This document shows positions 18,913 to 26,768 of a stretch of 54,996 nucleotides of DNA, one piece after another. The DNA comes from Fortiea sp. LEGE XX443 (lineage in GTDB: Bacteria; Cyanobacteriota; Cyanobacteriia; Cyanobacteriales; Nostocaceae), in assembly GCF_015206815.1 (NCBI RefSeq), contig NZ_JADEXZ010000038.1, positions 1-54,996 of the forward strand, given 5' to 3'. The notes below the pieces were generated by a model. The model worked only from the letters and a program-made list of their open reading frames with translations, had not been told where the DNA came from and searched no databases. The translations under genes were made by a program, and so were the position numbers. Position 1 is the first letter of the stretch, and the number at the start of each line of letters is the position of its first letter.

Positions 18913-19746
18913 TCAAATCTTTTTTGATAAAGGCAAAGTTACTTTATTCAAAAAACACTTTGGAGAATGCCATCTTGTAAAATTTTCGATATTAGAGATA
19001 GCCAAAAAATCAATAGTTTTAAACTGCCGATCAATTGCTGGTAAACTGCATATCTTCGCTCCAATACTCAAATAAGCTTGTAAAATCTTGGGAATTTCTA
19101 CCTCACATTTATCGAAGCAAGGTTGAGTGAGTTCTACACAATATTGAGAATTTGGATAAACCAAAATACTTGAATGCTTGAAGTTATTTTTTTCAAAAAA
19201 ATGATATGCACAAGCAGCTTGTCTAGGAGATTGTGTTAGCAATGACGCACAGCCAAAAAAATATTTGCTTTGACTCCAGATGAGATAATTTGCTAATCCT
19301 TCCCAGAGTAATAATAGCGCTTGACTATTGCGAAATTCTTTAGCAATGCAAGCGCGTCCAACTTCTACAGATGCTTGCAGCACAGTATCAGGAATCGCAC
19401 TGAGATTAAATACGTCAGCAGCATCAAACCCCAACCCTTGAGATGCCATTTTATAAGTTTGCATCCGATAAGTTCCAATCGTTTGACCAGTATGTTTGGA
19501 AATTAGTATCAAGTGATGACAAACTTCATCAAACTTGTCTCGATCCATCTGGGTTAGGCTAGAGCTAGAAAATCCTAAGCCCAGTTCCAGATTAAAAACT
19601 TCAAACCGCAAGCGGAAGATAGATTCTAATTCTTCTTCAGTCGAGGCAAGCCGCAGGATATATTTATCGGTCTGAAGGACTGGAAAATCTGTCAAAGAAG
19701 AAGAAGGATTAAGTGAGTAATTGATGTTGCGGTAAGAAATTTCCAT
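18913..19746 (-). CDS. OlsB/hemolysin-like N-acyltransferase (GNAT fold)
   Basis: A 277-residue protein resembling the acyltransferase family that contains ornithine N-acyltransferase OlsB and so-called hemolysins. Features are FRLRFEVFNLELG near residue 45, the core strand-turn IGTYRMQT, and SVEVGRACIAKEFRN, where the acyl carrier is expected to bind. No membrane segment. It leads a minus-strand run of envelope glycosyltransferases, so an acyl-amine lipid that is then glycosylated, or an N-acylated sugar, is conceivable. The substrate is not readable from sequence. Acyl-homoserine-lactone-synthase-like activity is a distant alternative in this fold. Confidence 0.7.
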   Translation of the reverse strand: MEISYRNINYSLNPSSSLTDFPVLQTDKYILRLASTEEELESIFRLRFEVFNLELGLGFSSSSLTQMDRDKFDEVCHHLILISKHTGQTIGTYRMQTYKMASQGLGFDAADVFNLSAIPDTVLQASVEVGRACIAKEFRNSQALLLLWEGLANYLIWSQSKYFFGCASLLTQSPRQAACAYHFFEKNNFKHSSILVYPNSQYCVELTQPCFDKCEVEIPKILQAYLSIGAKICSLPAIDRQFKTIDFLAISNIENFTRWHSPKCFLNKVTLPLSKKI

Positions 19747-20217
19747 CTGTCTTCCAACTTAGATGTGCGGAGATATCCTAGTAGGATTTACGCGCTTTAC
19801 AACGAAAATATTCGATGTACTAATATGCCAAAGCGTTACAGGCGCGGCTTTCTAGGATATATTTCCAGAAAGGTTTTTTGATCAAACCTGACTTGGTAAC
19901 GTGCCAGGTTTACCTGAGAATTTTCGCCAAACCTCTTCTGAAAACATTGTTTATCTTTCCCCCATTCTGTGAACCATTCCTGTCTCCACCGTTATTTGAG
20001 AAGTCGGTAGAGTCAAAAGAGTTAAAGATGAGGTGCTTCTATTATGGAGTTGGCTTTGAGAAAAATCTGGCAATAAGATACAAATTCTACAAATTTATAG
20101 ATTAAATTTTATATTTCTCAGTGAGTCTGTCAAAAAAGGCACTTTTCTACTTTCTAAATACAGCCTTTTATTCATCATTATCTCTAGTTGGAATTTTTAC
20201 TTAATTTTTCTGCAAAC
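19747..20217. other. Gene-free stretch with inverted repeat at the 5' side of the acyltransferase gene
   Basis: ATATCCTAG (19773-19781) is complementary to CTAGGATAT (19852-19860), enclosing about 70 nt, immediately upstream of the acyltransferase start. This could be a leader structure or an operator region. The remainder up to the MazF gene shows only weak frames with no ribosome site. Confidence 0.4.
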
Positions 20218-20556
20218 TCAACCCAATGCCAAATGCAATTTCAACGCCGCATCAACTAGTACCATCATATCTTCGTTTAAACTACCTAACAGTTCATCAG
20301 TAATTCGTTGCTTAGAAATTGTTCGCACTTGCTGCGCCTGTACTTTAGAAGGCTTAGTTAAACCACTAACCTCTGGATTCAGCAAAACTTCAAAGGGATA
20401 AACACGGCTCACATTAGAAGTAAGCGGTAAAATTGTCGCAGTGGTAGCAGCACTATTACTTATATCATTACTAACAATTAGCACTGGACGACGTTTACCC
20501 ATTTCTGAACCCATCACCGGACTAAGATTTGCGTAATAAATATCACCACGTTTCAT
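20218..20556 (-). CDS. mazF: MazF/PemK-family toxin endoribonuclease
   Basis: A 112-residue protein with the full MazF/PemK fold pattern: MKRGDIYYANLSPVMGSE with the catalytic-region arginine/glycine start, GKRRPVLIVSND, ILPLTSN and VQAQQVRTISKQRI. Such toxins cut mRNA at short sequences. Its start overlaps the antitoxin reading frame by 14 bp, as usual in type II modules. It looks intact. Confidence 0.9.
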   Translation of the reverse strand: MKRGDIYYANLSPVMGSEMGKRRPVLIVSNDISNSAATTATILPLTSNVSRVYPFEVLLNPEVSGLTKPSKVQAQQVRTISKQRITDELLGSLNEDMMVLVDAALKLHLALG

Positions 20557-20788
20557 CTGCTATACCATCTGCCACTGTCACATCCCAATCATGATCAACT
20601 TCAGCAGACGCTTCTCGGTAAGCTTGCGCTAATTCTCGGTTTCGCAGCAATTCTAATGCCTCTTCAACTACTTGAGAACGAGATTTACAGCCTTTATTCC
20701 GCTTGTAATTTTCGACAAACTCCACTAAAGACGGTGGCAAGGAAATAGAGAGTTTTTCTACATTCATCTTCCTACCAATTAGTAGCAA
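20543..20788 (-). CDS. MazE-like antitoxin (ribbon-helix-helix)
   Basis: Residues from KLSISLPPSLVEFVENY to SRSQVVEEALELL form a CopG/RHH DNA-binding domain, followed by an acidic toxin-binding tail ending GIADETW. Two starts are possible. TTG 20788 has AGGA exactly 7 nt upstream and gives 81 residues; ATG 20767 gives 74 residues but its AGGAAG abuts the codon. I list the TTG start because its ribosome site is better placed. Like other such antitoxins it should repress its own operon. Confidence 0.82.
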   Translation of the reverse strand: MLLIGRKMNVEKLSISLPPSLVEFVENYKRNKGCKSRSQVVEEALELLRNRELAQAYREASAEVDHDWDVTVADGIADETW

Positions 20789-21080
20789 AAATAATTCCTA
20801 CTAATATCCTAGCTGAATTTCAGCAGATGCGATCGCTCACACTTTAGCTGAATAGATTAAGCAAGGCATTGTCCACCAAATTTACCTACTGCAATTGTCA
20901 TACAGGTGTTATCTACAAAAATTTGGTGTATTTACCCAAAGTGTGGTGCTATCTAACGCAAGATTATTATCTTGCCGTCACTCCCCGAACAGCCAATCTC
21001 TGAAAGCTTTATCAGTTTGTCAATACAGGCTTTACTATTAGGAAAAAATAGGCCTTGCATTTGTTATTAGGAAATTAATG

Positions 21081-21117
21081 AAGCGATTGCCTACAGCACT
21101 GGCGAAGCCAATCGCTT
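21081..21117. repeat. Dispersed palindrome AAGCGATTG...CAATCGCTT
   Basis: A perfect 9-bp inverted repeat (21081-21089 with 21109-21117) around a 19-nt loop containing GGCGAAGC. It resembles the short dispersed palindromes common in Nostoc-type intergenic DNA. Confidence 0.6.
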
Positions 21118-21121
21118 AGTA

Positions 21122-21411
21122 GATAAAAGCTCTAGAATTCACAAATGGCAAATGTTTTCGGAGGGTGACAGAAGCGGGATATATCTTAGGTGATGGAAAC
21201 TTAAAAGCACCTTCTCTTGGAGAATGCCTTTCATTAATCCTCCCCAACGCCCTCAGACGGTTAGCCACCCCACACAGAGATGGGTATCCCCTTGCTAAAG
21301 TAGAGGGGAAAACTACTAAGCTGGTAGATAGGACATTAAAATCAAAAATTACTGAATCGCACTTGTTGGTGGTTCGGACATCCCCATTGGCTCAATAACT
21401 GTAACTAAGAT
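21122..21411 (+). other. Structured gene-free leader region of ffh
   Basis: About 290 bp before the ATG of ffh. An open frame from GTG 21165 has GGAGG directly abutting the start codon and no recognisable protein features, so I do not call a gene. The sequence has several short complementary segments, for example CCCCT (21286-21290) with AGGGG (21304-21308) and GTAGT-type repeats around 21313-21330. A non-coding RNA or a structured 5' leader is possible; I do not recognise an Rfam family. The remaining part, 20789-21080, shows nothing. Confidence 0.35.
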
Positions 21412-22878
21412 ATGTTTGACGCATTAGCAGACCGTTTAGAATCCGCCTGGAAAAAGCTACGCGGGCAAGATAAAATTTCTGAATCTAACATTCAAGATGC
21501 TTTGCGGGAAGTGCGCCGCGCCTTGTTGGAAGCAGATGTTAACCTTCAAGTAGTCAAAGATTTTATTAGCGAAGTTGAAGCCAAGGCGCAGGGAGCCGAA
21601 GTTATTAGCGGTGTGCGCCCTGACCAGCAGTTCATCAAAATTGTCCATGATGAGTTGGTGCAGGTGATGGGGGATGAGAATGTTCCCCTGGCAGAAACTG
21701 AACAAAAGCCCACGGTTGTGTTGATGGCTGGTTTGCAAGGTACTGGTAAAACCACAGCCACCGCCAAGTTAGCGCTGCATCTAAGGAAATTAGAGCGCAG
21801 TTGTTTGTTAGTCGCCACAGACGTATATCGCCCAGCCGCGATTGATCAGTTGATCACCTTGGGCAAGCAAATTGATGTACCTGTATTTGAACTCGGAAGC
21901 GATGCTGACCCAGTAGAAATCGCCCGCCAAGGCGTGGAACGCGCCAAAGCAGAAGGCGTGAATACAGTCATCATCGATACAGCTGGTCGTCTGCAAATTG
22001 ACGAAGACATGATGGCGGAACTAGCCCGCATCAAAAAAACAGTCCAACCCCACGAAACTTTATTGGTGGTGGACGCGATGACAGGTCAAGAGGCAGCTAA
22101 TTTAACCCGCACCTTCCACGAAGAAATTGGGATTACGGGAGCAATTCTCACCAAAATGGATGGTGATAGCCGTGGTGGTGCGGCGCTGTCAGTCCGGCAA
22201 ATTTCTGGTGCGCCGATTAAATTCGTGGGTGTGGGTGAAAAAGTCGAAGCCCTACAACCGTTTTACCCAGACCGCATGGCCTCACGAATTCTCGGCATGG
22301 GTGACGTTCTCACCTTGGTAGAAAAAGCCCAAGAAGAAATAGACTTGGCAGATGCCGAGCAAATGCAGGAGAAAATCCTATCAGCGAAGTTTGACTTTAC
22401 AGATTTTGTCAAGCAACTTCGCCTGTTAAAGAACATGGGATCTTTGGGTGGGATCATGAAGATGATTCCAGGGATGGGTAAGCTCTCAGATGAACAACTC
22501 AAGCAGGGTGAAACTCAGCTGAAGCGGTGTGAGGCAATGATTAATTCCATGACAAAGCAAGAACGCCGCGACCCTGATTTATTGGCAAGTTCCCCCAGCC
22601 GACGGCGAAGAATTGCGACTGGTTCGGGTTACAAAGAGTCAGATGTGAGTAAGCTGGTAGCTGATTTCCAAAAAATGCGATCGCTCATGCAACAAATGGG
22701 TCAAGGTAACTTCCCCGGTATGCCAGGCGGAATGTTTGGCGGCGGCGGTATGGGTAATGCTTTTGCAGGTGCTGGTAATCGTCCTGCTGCCCCTGGATGG
22801 CGCGGCTACAGTGGCGGTGATGGCAGCAAAAAGAAAAAACCCAAAGATAAAAAGAAAAAAGGTTTTGGAAATCTTTAG
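21412..22878 (+). CDS. ffh: Signal recognition particle protein Ffh (SRP54)
   Basis: A 488-residue GTPase that binds signal sequences and SRP RNA and delivers ribosomes to the membrane. It starts with the NG domain (MFDALADRLESAWKKLRG, helical bundle). The P-loop is GLQGTGKTT from Gly107, followed by VATDVYRPAAIDQL, DTAGRLQIDEDMM and TKMDGDSRGGAAL. The methionine-rich M domain (about 300-440) has GSLGGIMKMIPGM. The C-terminus is a Gly/Met-rich linker and a lysine-rich tail (KKKKPKDKKKK). Full length and intact. The ribosome site is weak, so expression may rely on the structured leader. It is followed by rpsP at 173 bp. Confidence 0.98.
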   Translation: MFDALADRLESAWKKLRGQDKISESNIQDALREVRRALLEADVNLQVVKDFISEVEAKAQGAEVISGVRPDQQFIKIVHDELVQVMGDENVPLAETEQKPTVVLMAGLQGTGKTTATAKLALHLRKLERSCLLVATDVYRPAAIDQLITLGKQIDVPVFELGSDADPVEIARQGVERAKAEGVNTVIIDTAGRLQIDEDMMAELARIKKTVQPHETLLVVDAMTGQEAANLTRTFHEEIGITGAILTKMDGDSRGGAALSVRQISGAPIKFVGVGEKVEALQPFYPDRMASRILGMGDVLTLVEKAQEEIDLADAEQMQEKILSAKFDFTDFVKQLRLLKNMGSLGGIMKMIPGMGKLSDEQLKQGETQLKRCEAMINSMTKQERRDPDLLASSPSRRRRIATGSGYKESDVSKLVADFQKMRSLMQQMGQGNFPGMPGGMFGGGGMGNAFAGAGNRPAAPGWRGYSGGDGSKKKKPKDKKKKGFGNL

Positions 22879-23051
22879 TAGAGATGTGCCATATCGCGTC
22901 TTTACCTTAGACTAATAGCCGTAAACACTAGTCAAGTGTTAAAATGGGCATTTCAGTATGGGAAGTTTAAACAAAGGCACTTCAGCCGAGTTACTTCCTT
23001 CTTTGACCTGCTGCAAAAAAATACCTACAAACAGGAGAACGATTCTTCAAC

Positions 23052-23312
23052 ATGATCAAACTGCGCTTGAAGCGATACGGAAAAAAGCGGGAAGCGAGCT
23101 ACCGCATCGTCGCCATGAATAGCATCTCTCGCCGCGATGGCCGTCCTCTCGAAGAACTGGGCTTTTACAACCCCAGAACTGATGAAGTGCGGCTGGATGT
23201 TCCCGGCATCGTCAAGCGACTACAACAAGGCGCTCAACCTACTGACACAGTACGTCGCATCTTAGTAAAAGCCAATGTTTTTGAACAGGTCAGTGCCAAA
23301 CCCGCATCATAA
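23052..23312 (+). CDS. rpsP: 30S ribosomal protein S16
   Basis: 86 residues beginning [20 protein letters not shown], with [15 protein letters not shown] and a C-terminal helix typical of S16. The CAGGAG ribosome site lies about 14 nt upstream. It overlaps the reading frame of the downstream KH-domain gene by up to 38 bp, implying co-translation. Confidence 0.98.
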   Translation: MIKLRLKRYGKKREASYRIVAMNSISRRDGRPLEELGFYNPRTDEVRLDVPGIVKRLQQGAQPTDTVRRILVKANVFEQVSAKPAS

Positions 23313-23709
23313 CGTCAACACAAAATCTCTCACAACTACTCCCAACTACGTTGGACTAGTTCAGTTTTTAATGCAGCCGTTTTTAGAATCTCCAGAGACT
23401 TTAAGCGTTGATTGTGAAATTTCTCAGAGCCTGAACAAGGCATGGATTCGCATCGCCTTTGACAGCGCAGATAAAGGTAAAGTGTTTGGTCGAGGTGGAC
23501 GTAATATTCAGGCGATTCGGACAGTAATTGCCGCAGCTGCGGAACTTGCTGGACAATCAGTATACCTGGATATCTATGGCAGCACTGCTATGGGGCGAGA
23601 TGAAATGTCTTTTGATGAAGACCGTGAAGAGCGATCTCCACTGCCGAAAACTAGGGAAAGAGGCGGAGACAACGTGCCTAGACCTGTTGCTAAACCTCGT
23701 TTCCGCTAG
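23275..23709 (+). CDS. khpA: KhpA-like KH-domain RNA-binding protein
   Basis: A small KH-domain RNA-binding protein of the YlqC/KhpA type, in its conserved position after rpsP. The family core begins at NYVGLVQFL and includes [29 protein letters not shown] with the GxxG-type loop GRGGRN, then a low-complexity acidic/basic tail ending AKPRFR. The start is uncertain: in-frame starts exist at 23275 (ATG), 23281 (TTG) and 23293 (GTG), all inside rpsP, and none lies between 23313 and ATG 23371. The last would remove part of the conserved N-terminus. I list the longest frame. The family is sure; the N-terminus is not. Confidence 0.88.
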   Translation: MFLNRSVPNPHHNVNTKSLTTTPNYVGLVQFLMQPFLESPETLSVDCEISQSLNKAWIRIAFDSADKGKVFGRGGRNIQAIRTVIAAAAELAGQSVYLDIYGSTAMGRDEMSFDEDREERSPLPKTRERGGDNVPRPVAKPRFR

Positions 23710-23744
23710 GTTTAAACTCAAGAGAAAGGAAGATGAGGGGAAAA

Positions 23745-23806
23745 GTATGAAGTGTGTAGACGCTTTTAGCGGCTTGCCGCAGGCTAGTATGAAGGATGAA
23801 ATTTTA
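23745..23806. repeat. Composite repeat: hairpin unit nested in a GAAGTATGAA-type tandem repeat
   Basis: AGTATGAAGTGT on the left and GTATGAAGGATGAA on the right flank a different unit, GTAGACGC...GCGGCTTGCCGC...AGGCTA, whose core GCGGC-TT-GCCGC folds back. It looks like one dispersed Nostoc repeat inserted into another (compare 6252-6330). Confidence 0.6.
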
Positions 23807-23914
23807 TTCTTTAGCCTTCGTGTTTCTGTCTCTTGTCTCCTCTCATTGACCTGATTTCTAAATGCTATTTTTGAATGCAACTTCTGAATCTCTGTCAGGG
23901 GGTGAATCTAAGGA

Positions 23915-24091
23915 GTGGCTGAAGTCCGTTTGGGTGAAAATGAAACAATTGACTCGGCGCTAAGACGTTTTAAAAAGAAAATTCAAAGAGCCGGGATATT
24001 ATCCGAAGTTAAACGTCGGGAAAGATATGAAAAACCCAGTCTGCGGCGTAAGCGTAAAGCGGAAGCTGTACGCAAAGGTGTTCGCTACTAA
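23915..24091 (+). CDS. rpsU: 30S ribosomal protein S21
   Basis: 58 residues, too short for many gene callers: the translation begins [18 protein letters not shown], continues [23 protein letters not shown] and ends in the basic [15 protein letters not shown], a standard S21. The start is GTG at 23915; an in-frame TAA at 23909-23911 rules out anything further upstream. AGGGGG (23897-23902) is the probable ribosome site, since AAGGAG runs into the start codon itself. It lies between the KH-domain gene and phoH on the same strand. Confidence 0.95.
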   Translation: MAEVRLGENETIDSALRRFKKKIQRAGILSEVKRRERYEKPSLRRKRKAEAVRKGVRY

Positions 24092-24158
24092 GCGGTTAGC
24101 CGAAGTCAATAGTGTGATTTGATGTGAGAAAGCTTGATCAATCTCAATCTCACTAAAG

Positions 24159-24180
24159 TAGAGACGCGATCGCGTCTCTA
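24159..24180. repeat. 22-bp perfect palindrome with HIP1 core
   Basis: TAGAGACGCGATCGCGTCTC plus A reads the same on both strands (24159-24180) and contains GCGATCGC at 24166-24173. It lies about 70 bp after rpsU without a T-tract, so it is better seen as a dispersed palindromic repeat than a classical terminator. The surrounding gap 24092-24402 holds no gene; its AT-rich second half (24250-24400) is the likely phoH promoter. Confidence 0.65.
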
Positions 24181-24402
24181 AATTTACTAAAAAAATAGCC
24201 AAAAATTCAATAAGCCGCCACATGTGTAAAAAAAGCACATTACTCTGTAAGAATGGTCATTATTTATAGTTGTTTAGCAAGGTTAAATGGCCAATCATTG
24301 TAAAATAATGTAAAAGTAAAGCTAATTGGAAACTTTAATAAAACAACTAAAAAATAGTAAAGCTTTGTTAAAAACTGCACTTCACACATTTAAGAAATAA
24401 CT

Positions 24403-25356
24403 ATGGCAGATGCCTTAACAATACAGCTGCCTAATATTCCCAGTGCGATCGCCCTTGCAGGTGATAGTGAAGAAAATCTCAAAATCCTGTCTAGACAAAC
24501 AGGCGCGATGTTGGTGTTGCGTGGACAGGAACTGCATATTACTGGTACAGATGCCCAGATTAATCTCGCATCGCGGTTAGTGCGATCGCTTGAAGACCTT
24601 TGGATTAAAGGCAACACCATCTCCACTGCCGATATTTTAACAGCCCGTCAAGCCTTAGATAGCGATCGGGAAGACGAACTACAAGAACTCCGCCGAGATG
24701 TTCTGGCCAAAACTCGCCGCGGTGAAGAAGTTCGCGCTAAAACATTTCGTCAGCGACAGTATATTGAGGCGATACGGAAACGTGACGTTACCTTCTGTAC
24801 AGGGCCAGCTGGTACTGGTAAAACTTACCTCGCCGTAGTTGTCGCTGTTCAAGCACTCCTTTCTAATCAGGTAGAAAAATTGATTTTAACTCGTCCAGCC
24901 GTAGAAGCTGGCGAAAGACTCGGCTTTTTACCAGGAGACTTACAGCAAAAAATTAATCCTTATCTGCGTCCACTTTACGATGCGATTTACGAATTCATTG
25001 ATGCTGAAAAAGTACCTAATTTAATGGAACGCGGTGTGATTGAAGTCGCGCCACTCGCTTATATGCGCGGACGTACCCTAAATAATGCTTTCATAATTGT
25101 GGATGAAGCTCAAAATACCACACCAGCACAAATCAAAATGGTTTTGACCCGTTTGGGTTTCCGTTCTCGCATGGTGATTACAGGTGATACTACACAAACA
25201 GATTTGCCTCATAATCAACAATCAGGTCTATCAGTAGCTTTAGAAATTCTCAAACACGTTGAAGGCATTGGTTTTTGTGAATTCACCCAAAAAGATGTAG
25301 TACGCCATCCCTTAGTTCAGCGAATTGTAGCTGCTTACGAAAAATATGAAAAATAG
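24403..25356 (+). CDS. phoH: PhoH-family ATPase
   Basis: A 317-residue cytoplasmic P-loop ATPase of the PhoH/PhoL type, thought to act on RNA or ribosomes. An N-terminal KH-like region (about 1-80) is followed by the RecA-like domain with Walker A GPAGTGKT (134-141), Walker B FIIVDEAQN, RSRMVITGDTTQTDLP (sensor region) and a final VRHPLVQRIV. It sits in the conserved cyanobacterial cluster with rpsP, the KH protein and rpsU, which supports a translation-linked role rather than the old phosphate-starvation label. Confidence 0.93.
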   Translation: MADALTIQLPNIPSAIALAGDSEENLKILSRQTGAMLVLRGQELHITGTDAQINLASRLVRSLEDLWIKGNTISTADILTARQALDSDREDELQELRRDVLAKTRRGEEVRAKTFRQRQYIEAIRKRDVTFCTGPAGTGKTYLAVVVAVQALLSNQVEKLILTRPAVEAGERLGFLPGDLQQKINPYLRPLYDAIYEFIDAEKVPNLMERGVIEVAPLAYMRGRTLNNAFIIVDEAQNTTPAQIKMVLTRLGFRSRMVITGDTTQTDLPHNQQSGLSVALEILKHVEGIGFCEFTQKDVVRHPLVQRIVAAYEKYEK

Positions 25357-25398
25357 CCAACAAATGACAAATAACAAAACAACAAAGGTCAATTAATT

Positions 25399-25803
25399 AT
25401 GAATGCAAATTTAAAAGAATTTTTAGAAGCTTGCGAAACTCTGGGAACTTTGCGTTTAATCGTTACCAGCAGCGCTGCTGTATTAGAAGCACGGGGAAAA
25501 ATAGAAAAGCTATTTTATGCCGAATTAGCTAAAGGTAAGTATGCCAATATGCACACCGAAGGCTTTGAATTTCACCTCAATATGGACAAAATTACCCAGG
25601 TAAAATTTGAAACAGGTGAGGCTAAAAGAGGTAACTTTACAACCTATGCCATCCGGTTTTTAGATGATAAACAAGAGTCTGTTTTAAGCTTATTTCTACA
25701 ATGGGGAAAACCGGGAGAATATGAACCAGGTCAAGTAGAAGCTTGGCAAGCTTTAAAAGAGAAATATGGCGAAGTTTGGCAGCCTTTACCAGTTGAGTTA
25801 TAA
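25399..25803 (+). CDS. Conserved cyanobacterial protein, possibly ChuX/HutX-like
   Basis: A 134-residue soluble protein without signal peptide. The pattern from LRLIVTSSAAVLEARGKIE through GFEFHLNMDKITQVKFETG to ESVLSLFLQWGKPGEYEPGQ resembles a single heme-utilisation (ChuX/HutX/HemS) half-domain, in which a central strand-rich region binds heme or a heme-like ligand. I rate that assignment as tentative. It follows phoH after 42 bp and could be co-transcribed. It ends with WQPLPVEL. Confidence 0.6.
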   Translation: MNANLKEFLEACETLGTLRLIVTSSAAVLEARGKIEKLFYAELAKGKYANMHTEGFEFHLNMDKITQVKFETGEAKRGNFTTYAIRFLDDKQESVLSLFLQWGKPGEYEPGQVEAWQALKEKYGEVWQPLPVEL

Positions 25804-25883
25804 GTCATTTTGCATTTGCGGTAGGTTGGGTGGAGCGACAGCGAAACCCAACATAGACATCGAATTACGAATTACAAATTGGT

Positions 25884-26681
25884 ATGAAGGCAATTTGCAG
25901 TTTTTGCTTGATTATTTTATTCTTGCTGGGATGGAGTGAGAATGCAGCGGCAGGTGAATTATCTGAACGCTTGGCAAATTTTCCTCAATGGGAAAAATTA
26001 ACTTCTGTACAGCCAGCTTCTGGAGATTTAGCTTACCCTGAATGGATGGCTGGGTCTTGGAAAGTTACAAGTACCTTAATAGATTTAGCTGCACCTTTAG
26101 CACCAGATATTGTGACACCTGGGTTTGAAAGTAACCGTCAACAACTTAATCAGCCTGTAAGTTTTATGGTTAGGTTTATTAAACAAAAACCACCAATTAC
26201 ATTTGGTTTAAAATTTATTCCCCAAATCAATAACCAATCACCAATTTTAATAGCAGATAGAGCATTTAATAGCTTGAATTTAGCTAAAGCTTATTTAGGG
26301 GATCAAGCAGTATTATCAGTCAAAGTAGATCCAGCATCTCCGAATAGACAAATCACATTTTTACGCGGAGAACGTCAATTAGTTTCTATCGTTACATCGC
26401 GCGCTACGGAAATTACTGCTAATAATCAATTCATTACTGCCGAAGTATTTCAACAACTATTCAAAGGCGGTTCTCGTCCTTATTTTAATTCTGTAGAATC
26501 TACAACTGCTTACCATAAACTGCCAACAAATAATCCAAAAATTGAAGCAGATCAAGTTACGGCTGTCTACCTTTCACCACAAGATCCAGATTACTTTCAG
26601 GCGGTGTCTCAACCAGTCGCCCTTTATCGCTATCGGCTAAAATTTTTTCCTGTAGAGCTTCCACCGCTTCCAGAAGAATAA
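25884..26681 (+). CDS. Exported or lumenal conserved protein (DUF6816-like)
   Basis: 265 residues starting with a signal peptide (MKAICSFCLIILFLLGW, likely cleavage after SENAAA). The mature part has LAYPEWMAGSWKVTSTLIDLAAPLAP, a lipocalin-like beginning of the kind found in proteins shared by cyanobacteria and plastids, and ends PVELPPLPEE. I think it belongs to DUF6816 but cannot confirm. Location: periplasm or thylakoid lumen. It is 80 bp after the preceding gene. Function unknown. Confidence 0.65.
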   Translation: MKAICSFCLIILFLLGWSENAAAGELSERLANFPQWEKLTSVQPASGDLAYPEWMAGSWKVTSTLIDLAAPLAPDIVTPGFESNRQQLNQPVSFMVRFIKQKPPITFGLKFIPQINNQSPILIADRAFNSLNLAKAYLGDQAVLSVKVDPASPNRQITFLRGERQLVSIVTSRATEITANNQFITAEVFQQLFKGGSRPYFNSVESTTAYHKLPTNNPKIEADQVTAVYLSPQDPDYFQAVSQPVALYRYRLKFFPVELPPLPEE

Positions 26682-26768
26682 TTCAGTCTATTAGTGCTTG
26701 ACTATTTTGTAATACATTTGTAGTATAGTATTCCAAGCTCACGATCGCGCTCTTGGACAAAATAGATC

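Noticed and set aside
19878-20105. Plus-strand frame between the acyltransferase and MazF genes
   Set aside because: TTG start without a ribosome site and AT-driven composition; no recognisable protein.
21165-21398. 77-codon frame before ffh
   Set aside because: The start codon abuts its only purine tract and the protein has no domain or composition typical of a gene.
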